Positions 12,847 through 24,110 are shown, numbered from the stretch's first letter. The stretch: 64,000 nucleotides of DNA from Hyposmocoma kahamanoa (GCF_003589595.1 NW_020654684.1:3165641-3229640), one strand, 5' to 3'. Numbers and translations are program-made. Notes: generated from the letters alone by a model not told the origin.

Positions 12847-13728
12847 AATTGCGAAAAAAAAAGAGTAATCATTTTTAGTAGTTAACCATACTCGTGCTAT
12901 CTCGTAGTACTCGTAGTCTACGCATCGAACGTCTTTAAATCCATAGAACGTCTTCCATATCTTACAATTTTCATGAAAGTTAAAGACGGATTCCAGCAGC
13001 TTGATGTCTCTCCCGATCGGTAACTGCGTCTTTTCGCGCATAATTGCTATTCACAACTGGCCGATCAGAAACTTGTAATCGGAACAATAGTTTATTTACT
13101 TCACAAACTAGAAAGATATAGTAAGAATCAGGTTCATCTTCTCGCTCAGAAACCCATCTGATTTCGAGACTACCCGATCGGATCCCTATTTGAATCAAAA
13201 TCAGGACGCTGAAGCTCGGGAATTTCCGTACTAAAGTCGGGACCATAACATCCTCAAGCGCCTATAGTGCTATCCGCACTGATGTCGTAAGTATTTATAA
13301 AATATATTTAAAAATAATAATAGATATTTTAACAATTTGCAATCCGCTATAACTAAAGCCACAACTTCATATAAAATCCTTCCACCGTCGGTTGCTCTTT
13401 ATCCGCTGTAACAAGGGCGTTGCGCGGTAATGGGCATTTTTTGCGGCGACAAAAAGACGGCGCGTACGCAACTTCGCTTTTCGTTGCTTTTGAAGGCTTT
13501 AGCAGACGTGGCTCTGGGGCGTACTGTTTAGAGTAGGTAGAATTGGACAATTTTGTGATTTGATCTCTACTTAATAAGACCATGGTAGGAATATCCTTGA
13601 AATGTGTCACACACAGAAGATCAACAAATTAGTCCAAATGTTATCACAATGGTAGCAATCGAAACAATGAGTTGAAGTGACCCTGGAGAAGTAGAGCAGT
13701 ACTTGTGTAAAGTTTAACTGAGACACGT
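12847..13728. other. Unrecognised, moderately GC-rich stretch
   Basis: The minus strand has open frames at 12980-13246 (88 codons) and 13353-13610 (85 codons, basic, with CRRKKCPLP) and richer base composition than the flanks. CGATCGG-like words recur at 13013, 13060 and 13172. I recognise no domain. It could be a decayed transposon or an exon remnant, but neither is shown. Confidence 0.3.
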
Positions 13729-13972
13729 CGGTAGTGATAGCTAGTTGGGAGAACGCTTGCCTCCAAAGTATGAGATCCTGTTCCACTACTCAGTGCACTT
13801 AATCTTTACAAGTCAAAAAGTAATTTGCTTCGCTCCACATTCCTTATGTCGAATCACATCTTGCATATCGAAGAAGTGTCATAAAACTGAGACGCGTGAA
13901 GACCTGCACCTGGGCCAGTGTGGTGAACATCGGCCTAAAAGCACTCCTTACAGGAGACCACTGCCTAGTGGT
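13729..13972 (+). mobile_element. SINE, family C, near full length
   Basis: The head GTGATAGCTAGTTGGGAGAA (box A-like) leads through a degenerate box B region into a body, then a tail segment with GACCTGCACCTGGGCCAGTG, GGCCTAAAAGC and GGAGACCACTGCCTAGTGG. That tail is a wording I associate with lepidopteran retroposons. The head matches 32800 (plus), 8225 (minus) and 24574 (minus). This copy shows the fullest body of the family in the window, about 240 bp. The 3' limit is approximate. Confidence 0.65.
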
Positions 13973-14101
13973 TAGTTAGGTATACTGGTTTATGATTACG
14001 ATACGTGAGTACACAGAGAAGTGTGTTGATGAATCCTGTGCAGAGCATAGTTGTCTAGTTTTTCGCCATCTTTCATGGAACAAGAAATTTCTGTCATTTG
14101 G

Positions 14102-14238
14102 TGAAATTAAGAGGCACATTGGTCTTGTTGACTTATGTCTCGGGTGACGGGCGCAGTGGCAGTGCCTCTGCGACCTTTGCGTTTTAAAGCTCTGAGTGGC
14201 ACTGCAACTGTTATGGACAGGCGTGTCGCTTACCACTT
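14102..14238 (+). mobile_element. RetA copy 2 (3' half)
   Basis: Begins GAAATTAAGAGGCACATTGG and continues through TGACTTATGTCTCGGGTGAC, the hairpin (14157-14212) and ATGGACAGGCGTGTCGCTTACC, ending close to an A-rich stretch (CACAAAAATAATAATAAA). It is 5'-truncated relative to other copies. It lies about 95 bp upstream of the 18S rRNA fragment. Confidence 0.75.
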
Positions 14239-14331
14239 ACCACAAAAATAATAATAAATGGCAATGACTTGAATGCACGAAGTAGTTGAAACCCAATCAG
14301 GCAAATTGACCTTCATAATTCATAACTTACG

Positions 14332-14690
14332 ACGCCTCGTAATCGGAATGAGTACACTTTAAATATTTTAACGAGGAACAATTGGAGGGCAAGTCTGGTG
14401 CCAGCAGCCGCGGTAATTCCAGCTCCAATAGCGTATACTAAAATTGTTGCGGTTAAAAAGCTCGTAGTTGCATTTGTGCGCCGCGCTGTCGGTGCACCGC
14501 ATCCGCGGTGATACTGACACGTCTGCGGAGCATATCGTCGGTGAGCCGGCGGTTGTTGTTCAAATGCACGTGAAATATCTTTCGTCCTAGTGTTGTGCGT
14601 ACGAGCGTGAAAAATCGATCGTCGCGATACAGAGACAAAGGGTCGGTGTCTGTGCACACAAAGCGGCCGACTAATCAAGATATTCACGCA
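14332..14690 (+). pseudogene. Ectopic 18S rRNA fragment (core to V4 region)
   Basis: The sequence matches the universally conserved middle of eukaryotic small-subunit rRNA: CGTAATCGGAATGAGTACAC, AACAATTGGAGGGCAAGTCT, GGTGCCAGCAGCCGCGGTAA (the 530 loop) and TTAAAAAGCTCGTAGTTG. A GC-rich V4 expansion follows, with TTGTGCGCCGCGCTGTCGG and GCCGGCGGTTGTTGTTCAAA. It is broken at both ends: AT-rich non-rDNA precedes about 14332 and follows about 14690, so this is not an rDNA unit. Within the invariant core GCGTATAYTAAARTTGTTGC this copy has C and A where functional 18S normally has T and G, which argues for relaxed constraint. Open frames on both strands across it are not proteins. The right boundary is judged from the composition shift only. 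Confidence 0.9.
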
Positions 14691-14899
14691 GTTGTGGTAC
14701 AAAATGTTATATTTAGCGATTCTTCATTATTAAAAAAACTGGAAAAACATGTTTGGTTTCCTCACAGGATAGTGGTCTATCCAGTATAAACGGGTTTCAA
14801 GAGATGGCGCGTATAAGGTTCAATTTAGTTTTGATTTATTGTTATCACACGAATTTTCACCTTTAGGAACTCTATGAACAATAATAGTAGTACGGAACG

Positions 14900-15030
14900 T
14901 CGAGCTAGTGCAGTACGCCGTATCTTGTGTTTTGCATTGCATGCGCCTGCGCAGCGGATTAGACGCGCGCAGCGGAGCGCACGCGCGCACCAGACCCGAC
15001 GTAATGCAGCCGGCGCCGATCTGTACAAAT
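14900..15030. other. CpG-rich islet
   Basis: A run of CG-containing words (GCGCCTGCGCAGCGG, GACGCGCGCAGCGGAGCGC, CACGCGCGCACC) contrasts with the AT-rich surroundings. There is no coding frame or repeat partner. It may be a regulatory islet or an old GC-rich insertion; the function is unknown. Confidence 0.35.
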
Positions 15031-18000
15031 ACCTTTGACGCCAGGAAAGGTGGGTAACAATGTTCCGAAATTACAGAAAAAAATTAATATCTTCAAATAC
15101 GCCTAGAAAACTAACGCTCGTCAAAAACCAAGATGATTTCATAGTTAGAGCTAGTTAATTAAACAAACTTTACAGTTATAATTACAATTATGTAATAATT
15201 TAGTAGCTGAAGTTTAAACAATTTCGATTAAAAAAACAAATGATATAACATCAAATATAGCTAAATAATTAGCCCATAACAATAACCAAACAAGTAAAAA
15301 TACAGCAAACAGATACTTCTCTAATCTAAATAATATTTATTTGGCTCCAATTAAAATACCAGTTATCGTTCTTAACATCTCTATGTAAATCTTGGAAATA
15401 ATTTAAAACAGAAAACATAACTAAATCGCACGGTTACCGACTTTCGGCTTATTACACGTTAGATAAAAATAAACTTTATTATGCTGTTTTACTACTCATA
15501 ATGGTATTACTAATGCTAATTACACTTTTGTTTCATTTACATAAAGGCAAATCCTTAATGTGGTTCTAGAGCGGGGAATAAAAACCCACGATAGTTGAAA
15601 TCTCGTGATTTTGGAAACCCTTATTCTCTTCGGTATTTCCCATCAACATTGCAAGTCCACCCATGAAGACGAACAGTATTATGTACCTGTTTCCAAGATT
15701 AAATTCTGCAGTAACCCGTAGTGGTATACGTCTGTGCAGTTGCAACTCACAAATCACTATACGAACCGACTACATCTCATTCTGGTCATGGGCCTTTTCA
15801 AAAACGAGTGTTGGATATAGTCAACCACATCGTATGGCGCAAAATTGACCGAAGCACATCTGCTATCTAATGTTATCGCCTACTGTATACTTTTTATCAC
15901 CACCGGGAAAAATGTCCTAATCCTAATATTCTGATTGTAACGATCGGGTGGTCCTGTTCCTAACTGGTAACCACAAGTTAAACAGGATCCAAGCTTTTCA
16001 ATCTACACATCGCCTACGTGCCACAGCCCCCCTTGGAGTCAATGTAGTTACACCGAGTTCCCAGACGTTGAAATAAATAATCTATCCACCAACATAAATA
16101 TACAGTGTGTAATTAAAAGCTTGTTTTGTTAAATACGTTCAATTTCTGCAATGGAGATGCTTCCCGCTGAGATTTTAATATTATCGAATCAAATTACGGT
16201 TAGACTTGTATGTCATTTCTCTGCGCGTTAAAGGATTAACTCGAACATGGAATTATAGTCAAAGATAATTTTCATCAAACCAATTAAAAAGCGTATACAA
16301 TATACACTATGCTGACTATTTTAGTGAAAAATATTTAGATAATTATAAATTTCTCTAAAATCAATATTTCAATTATTTATCTCCCTTAATATACCTCTAG
16401 CGCCTTTACAAAACACGTTAGGAATGTAACATAGTATCTAATTCCATTATTTTATCTTTTAATTACCAATAAAAAAAAACACATATTTTTGAAACTTATT
16501 TAAAAAAATTTTTGGAAACGTAAATATGCGTTTCCCATAATCTTTGCTAACTCAATAATTTAAATTATTATTATATTATAATTTAAATATTTTCACCTTA
16601 TATTAAACCAAAAGATCGACGATAAAAATTATCGACAAATTTTATGTGACGACACTACAAGCAAGATTTAACCCCGCCCAATTTAGAAAGGAACAAGTTA
16701 CATACCATTATCTCTTTCTCTCATACCAATTACACGATGTACACTTGTTTCTTGTATAAAAACAATAAAAAGCGGAATATTTTAGTTGTAAATTGTTTGT
16801 TAATTTATTACAATTGCGTTTGGTCGCGTTTGGTGACTCCGCGGAACACACAGCGGCCGGTTTGTAACGTCTAAATTATTACGGTGAAGTGGAATTTACT
16901 AAATGGATGACAAATATTTGATATTACAACTTGCGCCCGAGCCGACCGGGGCGTTTGCTTTTCGAGTTTTTTTGGTGCACAACATCAAAATTGTAATTAA
17001 TGAAAAATACTAAGTCGCAAATTACTTGCCAAAGTAATTACCAGGGATTGCCTAAAAAATTTTGAAAGACGTAAAAAATTGTTCACTCAAGGTAGTTGTG
17101 TTGGTAATGCCAGCAAAGCAGTTGGTAAAATAATTTATTATTATTTGTATGATCCATGGCAGAACCCTATTTTTGTTTTTTTTTTTTCCAAAAATCTTAC
17201 GGTCCCCTGAACATAATTTCTTGCGTCTGTGTTTGATTTTATATTTGATAAGTAACATGTATATTTACTTTATTTATATATTTACTTTAAATTGATTTTG
17301 ATAGACTGCGTGTCTGTAATTAATACATGAAGTTGACTGCGTGTAGTTAAGACTTCAAGTGTAAGCGATGACTGCAGTCGATGTGAACGATAATCCGAGA
17401 ATCAAAAGCAGCAACTGACATTCTTAAGGCGATATAATGATTTTTTTAGTTTCTGAAATAACTTTCTCATTAACGACAAAAGGTAACGATTACTAATGAC
17501 AAGTAAAAAACACAATTGGTGAAACATTTCCCGACGGATTTATTTCACATTTACACAATTTTTTAAGTATTTCTTTTGTGATGGCACCTTTGTTTACAGT
17601 TTTGATCGCAAATTTCACCACAGAGTATAGTCGGGGATCATGGACGTGAGAAGGTCGTGTTGAGAAATTAAAATGGAGGATTTCGGTAATGACATGTTTA
17701 TTAATTGTTTGTATTAAACGTTCTTACTACAGTAACAAATCATATTTGTGCTTCCATTTCAACACAACAAATAAGCTGGGCAGCTGAGCTAGTTGCGCGG
17801 CGATAACTTCCTTCACTCAATGTTGACTGCATACAGCTGGTTTTGGTTGCATGAATTTGTTTATATCGACTTTGAGCTTGTAGTCTGATTGTTAACAGCC
17901 TGAGAGGGCAGGTTGGCCAGGCCCAAGGCGACCTTAGCAACTACCTAAAGAAAGGCCAGGTCTACAGTACTACTAACTGAGAAGCGAAGATATATATAGG

Positions 18001-18913
18001 TCTGCAGGAAGAAATTTCTATTAGAAACAAGCAGAACCTTTTGTTTTTAATTTCCCTTGTATTCTTTGTGACTTGTTGTGTTTTTCCTGTACAATAAACA
18101 ATTCAATAAACATATAAATAAATAAATAGAAATTATTGAATCGTCTTGATGAGCTAAAATGTGTCAGGATCGTAAGCAAGTCGGTGGCTGTTTAGAGCTA
18201 CTTTAATTAGTTTAGAATTGTGGCATTAAACAAAGAAAATAATACCGACACTAAGTTTACTTTATATTGTAATAAGTCTACAGATGGAAACGAAAAATAA
18301 TATTTATAATATACAAGGTCATCCAGAGCCGCGCTCTAAGGTTACCAATGTTCCCCTCTGGATGGCTACGCTTATTCTTTAGCCTAAGTAACTTTGAGCC
18401 ACCACCTTTATTCAGTATTTCAACTGACCTAGCAAAGAGAAGTTATTTGAAGATTTTTAATTGTATTTAAATTTGCTCAGGCGCGTGTGTTCGAAAATTT
18501 TGAGTGCGTTTTTAATACAGGCTGTGGCAGAATATCAATGCAGGCTACATACACCATAATCCTCAGTGGCTGAGTTGTAAGCTAAATGGACGTGTTTGTT
18601 TTGATATATTTTTAATTGACAACTAAACGGTCATAGTGAAAACATAACCTCAAACATCACAAGGAAGCACAGCTGTTCTCTCCTTAGTATTTTTTTACGC
18701 CTCTAAGGCGTTGACAGCTGGTGTTAGTAAATCAGAGGCCTGTTTAACGATGTCTCGTAATCTAGGATTAAGGGTATTAAAACGTGGCAGATTGAAGTGT
18801 GGGTTGAGGGTTGATTAATTTGCCGCGGATGAACGTGGTTTCGTGGTTTTGGAAGATGATTTATAACTTCTTTCGGTTCGCAATAGATTTGAACCATTTT
18901 AACCATTTTACCC
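15031..18913. other. Unrecognised AT-rich sequence
   Basis: No gene and no shared repeat is recognised. A perfect 11-bp inverted repeat (ATTTAAATTAT / ATAATTTAAAT) near 16560-16590 is AT-only and may be chance. Open frames of 60-68 codons have no recognisable content. Confidence 0.55.
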
Positions 18914-19143
18914 TATCGAGTTCTTAGGTTTTCGCGATTGTTACACTTAGGAAACGAAATTATTTTTCCGGATTTAAATCGCGTATATTTCTTTTTTCAA
19001 ACAAACCAACGTTTCGGGCCCTTTACAGGATCCATCAATTCAGTCAACCGTGACTATGGGACCTGTAAAGGGCCAGAAACGCGGTTTTGTTTGAAAAAAC
19101 AAATATACGCGATTTAAATCCGGAAAAATAGTTTCATTTCCAT
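18914..19143. repeat. Foldback element, family F (paired arms)
   Basis: The left arm runs CGAGTTCTTAGGTTTTCGCG, TTTTTCCGGATTTAAATCGCG, TTCGGGCCCTTTACAGG. After a 25-30 bp centre, the right arm (19060-19141) is the inverted copy of its inner 80 bp: CTGTAAAGGGCCAGAAACG, then ATACGCGATTTAAATCCGG. The arms agree at most positions. Single-arm relatives lie at 26772-26910 and 37532-37666, with fragments at 58215-58259 and 63030-63090. The symmetry suggests either a foldback transposon or two copies inserted head-to-head. Confidence 0.8.
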
Positions 19144-20193
19144 TTTACTCTATTTATTTATTTATTTATCATGATTTTTTTTATTACCACTGGTTTGTGA
19201 TATTGTTACAAAGATAAAAAGAAACAAAAATTTAGCATTTGTTGCCATGTTGGTTAAGTACCGTTCTTATCCAACTGAGGTACAGACCGAGTAGATCTTA
19301 CGAATTTTTCTATACGCTAGTGACAGATCTTTGTATAGAGTAGGTATGACGGTAAAAAAGCCGTTTAAATCAGGGTTGTTGCGAATATCAGCGTCAGAAA
19401 ACACATCCGCGGATAATCTGCATAAATTAAAACATCCGCATTCATTGGTGTTGATATTAATTGCGGATGTTCGAGTCGTGACATGATCTAAAAGGCACGC
19501 TTCCAGAAACAGACTGTAAGCCGAAAAAGCAGCTCAGGTGTTGTTTTTAACACATAACTTGATAAAATTCCAGAACGATTAAGCTAGGTAGTTTGATTGT
19601 TTCCATGAAGATTGATTATTTTGTTATAAATGTTACAAAATCATTGAAATAATATTTTATTACAATACCAAAGAAAAGCTTTTTCATGTAGGTAGGTAGA
19701 TTCAGTAAGGACGTACATTTTAAAATCAACATCCTCTTATGTGTAACAAATCTGCATCAGCAACAACTCTGGTTTAAATTCGTCCAAAGAAATTTATCTT
19801 TCGATCTTTTTAAAAATAAGTTTACACTAGGTATAAATAATACTCAAGAGTACATTAAGTTTGATACTTTGGACCATCCTTGTCGTAAATGGCACAAACT
19901 TGAATTTAAATCTTAAATGTCGAATTTGAGATGTTTTTGCGACATTGTCAAAACTTTTAATGTTCCTGAAAATCTACCTTCTTGTATGAGATGGAAGAGC
20001 TGAGCTCTTGTGGTATTATAAACGTCTTTCTGTACAGTGTAAAGCCTTCTTCTGAACCTCCTTGGATAAAGGTAACTGTCGATAAGTTACTTCGGCCAAA
20101 AAAACTTGGTTAGAAAATTAATACACACATTTAGAAAGGCAGTATTTTCAGTGTATAAATATTTGATAGTACCTTTATTGGGATCGCCATTGA
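19144..20193. other. Unrecognised; small inverted repeat at 19431-19471
   Basis: AACATCCGCA at 19431-19440 is repeated inverted as TGCGGATGTT at 19462-19471, within a stretch rich in GCGGAT words. A segment at 19295-19350 (GAATTTTTCTATACGC, GATCTTTGTAT) weakly resembles family E (51380-51415). Nothing else is recognised. Confidence 0.4.
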
Positions 20194-20358
20194 GGGTCGT
20201 ATTATAGAACCCTACTCAATGCTCAAGTCAGGATTTGAGTATGGATCAAAGCACTAGAAAGCATACTCAAGTCCTTGCCATTAGAGTTGTATTTCCAGTG
20301 CTTGGAAACATCCATTGCAATCCTGACTTGCATTGAGTAGAGTTCTAGAATACGACCC
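20194..20358. mobile_element. Palindromic 165-bp MITE, copy 1
   Basis: The terminal inverted repeats read GGGTCGTATTATAGAACCC / GAGTTCTAGAATACGACCC and continue inward as CTCAATGCTCAAGTCAGGAT against its inverse. The element folds almost end to end. Two other copies, at 41529 and 44725, have exactly the same length. Flanks are TGA on the left and TTA on the right. Confidence 0.85.
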
Positions 20359-20808
20359 TTAGATTCTTATTAGAAAACCTATGGCCAGTTGTGACCTTGG
20401 AACAAATCTACAATAAATAAAAAAACAAAACATACTTGCGCGTGCGCAGTTTTATTAAGCTCGTTCGTGACAAGTCAACACATTGGTGCGCCATTTCAGG
20501 CTGTTGTATTTTTACTTATTGCGATGGAGCGTAGTAAAAATGTTTATTCATAAGCCGCGTTTTATCCGCTACGTGTGCGCCAGGCCGTAGTTTGTTACCC
20601 ATGTAGTGTTAATAAGTGATTTTTTTATTTAAATAAGTCGTGGTATTACAATGGGAGTACGGTTGTCTTTCAATTAGTCTACCGGTTCAAAACTCTTGTG
20701 GTAGCTTAAATCTACGTCCTTCATTTCTCAATTACGCGTACTTGTGATTGTTTAGTAGCGGTAGCCCTCGCTAACGCGACAGGAAAATTAATCTCACTAC
20801 AGAGTACT
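20359..20808. other. Unrecognised, with a GC-richer patch
   Basis: 20435-20600 contains CTTGCGCGTGCGCAG and CTACGTGTGCGCCAGG within otherwise AT-rich DNA. There is no gene and no partner repeat in the window. Confidence 0.4.
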
Positions 20809-21072
20809 AAAAAAACCGACGTCAAATGTTCGTGGAATCAGTTACGGAAAGTGCTTGAAATGCTTCATCCCCTGGTTTGCCACCTTCCAGTGAAATATTT
20901 TCTTCAAATTTAAATGGGACCTTTACTGAAGTACCCTCTTTCCAACAAAAAAAGAATCATCAAAATCGGTTCACAAATTAGTTAGCCGGAGTTATCGAGT
21001 AACAGATACAAAAAAATTGTGAAGTCGTCAGTCGAATTGATTACATCCTCCTTTTTTAAAGTCGGTTAAAAA
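20809..21072. repeat. Repeat family G, bounded by inverted ACCGACTT-like ends
   Basis: Starts AAAAAACCGACGTCAAATG and ends CTTTTTTAAAGTCGGTTAAA, which is the inverted counterpart. The interior has CATCCCCTGGTTTGCCACC, AATGGGACC, CCCTCTTTCCAACAAAAAA and TCGGTTCACA. The same interior and ends recur at 29860-30105, and a diverged relative with ACCGACTTAAAAAA lies at 23541. Such 'accgacttc' repeats are common in lepidopteran genomes; I do not know the autonomous source. Confidence 0.7.
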
Positions 21073-21259
21073 GAATGAAACCTACATGTCGAAGAAGGTT
21101 CAAAAGCAGAAGGTTCAACAGTGCTAGACGTGACGCGGTCGCGAACATTGCGCTCAACCGCTGAAGAAGACCATCGATTATGGACGAAACTAGTCGGACC
21201 GCTTCCGACTAAAATACTACGCGAGTAAGTCCCGTTACTTTTACATTATAAGGTTCAAA

Positions 21260-21487
21260 CATTGACTTACAATTATATGGACGTCGGGTCCGCGCTAAAA
21301 AGTGTCCGCACTTGTAAGGCGCTAAAATCGTATACAGAGCGCGACACTCCGCTTTAGTCTTCATTTGTTCTACTGACAGCGCGATACTGCGATGACATTA
21401 CAATTTAAATTTCGAATAGGTTGACTTGGGACATTTTTTTCGTGGTTTTTATATTAGACTCGTCGTCCATTTATTTGTAAGTCAATG
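21260..21487 (+). mobile_element. hAT-like MITE (8-bp TSD), copy 1
   Basis: The terminal inverted repeats are CATTGACTTACAATTATATGG at the left and the inverse of CATTGACTTACAAATAAATGG at the right. The 8-bp target-site duplication is GGTTCAAA on both sides. It is non-autonomous: no open frame of note. The 228-bp body contains GTCGGGTCCGCGCTAAAAAG and GACTTGGGACATTTTTTTCG. The 8-bp duplication fits the hAT superfamily; P-like elements also make 8-bp duplications, so the superfamily is inferred. Confidence 0.9.
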
Positions 21488-21529
21488 GGTTCAAAGGCTT
21501 TAGAAAACGTGTGAAGTCCACAACCTGTA

Positions 21530-21835
21530 AGAATTAGGGATGGAAAGAAAAACCAACGAGGAGATGATAAGAATAGTGCAAGAAAAGAAAAATTTCAAGA
21601 CATAGAGAACCGAAGGGGAAAGATGCTTGGGCGTCTGATACGTCACGACAGTTTTCTTACAAAAACATCATAGACGGGAACATCGGGGGAAAGAGAGGCA
21701 GAAGACGACAAGACCAAGTTATATAGACCAGATAAGAGAAAAGTCAATGTCGTGTCGTATCAGGAAAAAAGTTACAGAGAGGTAGTTGACGATTACTCCA
21801 CCGACAAGAAAGAAAACCAGTGTAATTACTAAGCA
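21530..21835 (+). pseudogene. Decayed LINE C-terminal fragment
   Basis: Across three plus-strand frames the conceptual translation gives TNEEMIRIVQEKKNFKT, RGKMLGRLIRHDSFL, GGKRGRRRRQ and YIDQIREKS. This order (helix, LGH-like LGRLIRHD, GKR.RGR basic patch, final helix) is characteristic of the C-terminus of many non-LTR retrotransposon polyproteins. Stops and shifts interrupt it. It is too short to assign a clade and is unrelated to the LINE at 1.4-3.1 kb, whose C-terminus is of another type. Confidence 0.6.
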
Positions 21836-21867
21836 CAGGAGGTTTAAGATCTGATCTGACATTTTTG

Positions 21868-22092
21868 GTAGCAGTATCTAGAGCTCCTTGTGTAAGAGTT
21901 CGTCTAGGGAAGTACTGCCACCTTAACTATTTCTGCCGTCAAGCAGTAATGTGAGTATTTCTGCGTTCCGGGTTTAAAGGATGTTGATGAAATTACAGGC
22001 ACATGAGACTTGTCAACTTATGTCTCAGGATGACGGGCACAGTGGCAGTGAGTGGCACTGCAACTGTCATGGACAGGCGTGTCGTTTAACAT
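21868..22092 (+). mobile_element. RetA copy 3
   Basis: Starts GTAGCAGTATCTAGAGCTCC and runs through AAGTACTGCCACCTTAACTA, CTGCGTTCCGGGTTTAAAGG, ACTTGTCAACTTATGTCTCA and GACAGGCGTGTCGTTTAAC. One side of the internal hairpin is deleted (GCAGTGGCAGTGAGTGGCAC), and the usual tail is cut short. A short segment just upstream (AGGAGGTTTAAGATCTGATC) resembles the 5' extension of the longest copies. Confidence 0.82.
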
Positions 22093-22690
22093 AAGAAGCA
22101 CGATTTGTTCATATCGTCATTTGATAAATAAAAAATAAAAAAGGTATAAACATTAAAAATAACTCATGGCCGCATACCTCCTCGGTAACCATTTTTCAAT
22201 CAAGTGGATCTCCGATTGTTCATCAGTTTGTAAACGATAAAAACAAAATCTAGCTGACAAGTTCACGCATAATAAACTAAAATCTAATTTAATGCGCAAG
22301 CGATTGTTGATGCGCGAAAATCCGCCACGAGCACATCGAATCGTGGCCGTCGGTGCCGTCCGTGGCGCGTGGCGGCCACAATACCACGCATCAGTGACCA
22401 TTCGACGCCTCATAATTTTCTTTATTAACTTTTAAATAGGCTACAGATAAAGAAAACATTACTATAGTTGGTCGTAAATATTCATAGTTCAAAAAACAAA
22501 ATAGGCTGTTGTAGGCATGTGTATGCCTAGACATAGTTTATCTTTTAAACAGAATTGATGAAATTTAACAAATAAAAATAATAAGTGACACGCCTGTGAC
22601 ACGCCTGTTCTACAGGCGTATCATTTCCCAGCAGGCGCATGACTTGTTCTTCCCGCCAATTGGTGTCACAGAAACACGTAAATAAATATC
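22093..22690. other. Unrecognised, with one GC-rich minus-strand frame
   Basis: 22153-22413 on the minus strand is open for 86 codons and is arginine-rich (WYCGRHAPRT). GC content peaks at 22310-22400. No domain is recognised and there is no second copy, so it may be chance. Confidence 0.3.
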
Positions 22691-22906
22691 AGACATTACA
22701 TACGTTGCTCTGATCCCAAAGTAGTAGTTAAAGCACTTGTGTTATGGAAATTGGGAATAACGACTGTACCACAAACACCCAAACACCAGGCAATATACGA
22801 AAGTTACTTTCTATACTGACCCGGCCGGGGATCAAACCCGGGACGTCAGAGATAGCGACACCATGGAAACCGATGTACAAGCTACTCGACCATGGAGTTC
22901 GTCATC
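22691..22906 (-). mobile_element. tRNA-like SINE, family D, copy 1
   Basis: On the minus strand the element begins GAACTCCATGGTCGAGTAGC (box A region), has CCCGGGTTTGATCCCCGGCC (box B region), and ends with TTTGGGATCAGAGCAACGTA. The same order and end recur at 62834-63012 on the same strand. The T-arm analogue is well preserved, but no complete tRNA can be folded. Confidence 0.75.
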
Positions 22907-23540
22907 TATTTCTCCTATATTTATGGCATTTTTTTTATCTATACACCATATTTCCTCGACTGGTCGTTTTTTTCTCTCTTTCTTCCCAATCCCGTTTTTC
23001 CGTATTTAGGACAAAAATGATTGGCCGGAAATTTGTGATTTGACAATGGACTATGAAATGTTCTAGAACAAGGTGTCATGAAATGAGAATAGAATTAAAT
23101 TCTGATGGCGTAAACTCAAAAAAAAAATGATCAAGCAACATTTCTTAATAACAGAGAAAACACATCTCCTTCCAATACACTCTACTAACTTGATAAGCGC
23201 TAATGTAATAACCGGCAAATGAAAACTAATGTCAAAGCAGGGAGAGCGGAAACAATCCACCGACAATCTAATTTGGGCCCTTTGTAAGGGTGACATCGCA
23301 TGAGTGCAAGATGCAAGGGTGAAATGCATTACTGTGCAGATAAGTTATTTTACGAGTACATTCGGTTGGATGCGTTTGGTAATTTTATTTTCATCTTTCA
23401 AATGCGTTTTTCAAACTCAAATACGATCGCTTATGTTAACACTTGTACAAATTATAATTATTTGTTCACTTTCGGCAAAGTTGACGATTTCCAAGTAGCT
23501 TTGTTTGCAAGCGGAGATTGTAACCAGCCCCGTCTCTTTT

Positions 23541-24110
23541 TTCACCGACTTAAAAAAAACGAAGTGGTTACACGTTCGGCTGTATGTATGTTTTATGCAT
23601 GTTTTTAGATATCTCTGTTAATTGTAGATCGATTTTGAAAATTCTTTTTTTGTTTGATAGGGTCTACTCTCGCGGTGGTCCCACTGTCACCAAGTCAAAA
23701 TCTGATGAGGGGATTCCATGAAAATCGAAGAAATCCTCAAATTTTATAGCCATGTCCGTGTGTTCACCGATTCCTCCATCAATCGTGCACCGATTTTGAA
23801 AATTCATTCTTTGTTTCAAAGGGTATTGTTGAGGTGGTAAGGGCACTCATGAGGTGGTCCCTGATGCTGTTCCGGGTTCCTTTCGGCCATCACAAATCAC
23901 TAATGATTTTCCACAAATAAAACTCGACCTTTCACTTGACGCAATATATGCCCTAATCAACCAATCACCGTCACAATGACAACCAGAAAATAAAATACAA
24001 AATGTACAAAGGAGTCCGTAACAATTCCATTGTCACCAAGAAGTCAGAACAGAATCTGATAGGGGGATCCCATAGAAATTGAAGAACTAGCAAGATGTGG
24101 GTCACTATAG
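23541..24110. repeat. Diverged repeat related to family G, with internal duplication
   Basis: Starts TTCACCGACTTAAAAAAAAC and then shows internally repeated modules. CGATTTTGAAAATTC occurs near 23631 and 23791. A module with CTGTCACCAAGTCAAAATCTGA at about 23687 recurs in altered form near 24033 (TTGTCACCAAGAAGTCAG). There is no intact coding frame. Family membership rests on the ACCGACTT end and is uncertain. Confidence 0.45.

Noticed and set aside
12712..13041. 109-codon minus-strand frame
   Set aside because: Spans the 100-N gap; the remaining residues match nothing known.
14313..14789. Open frames on both strands over 14.3-14.8 kb
   Set aside because: They lie on the 18S rRNA fragment and its flank; the translation is meaningless.
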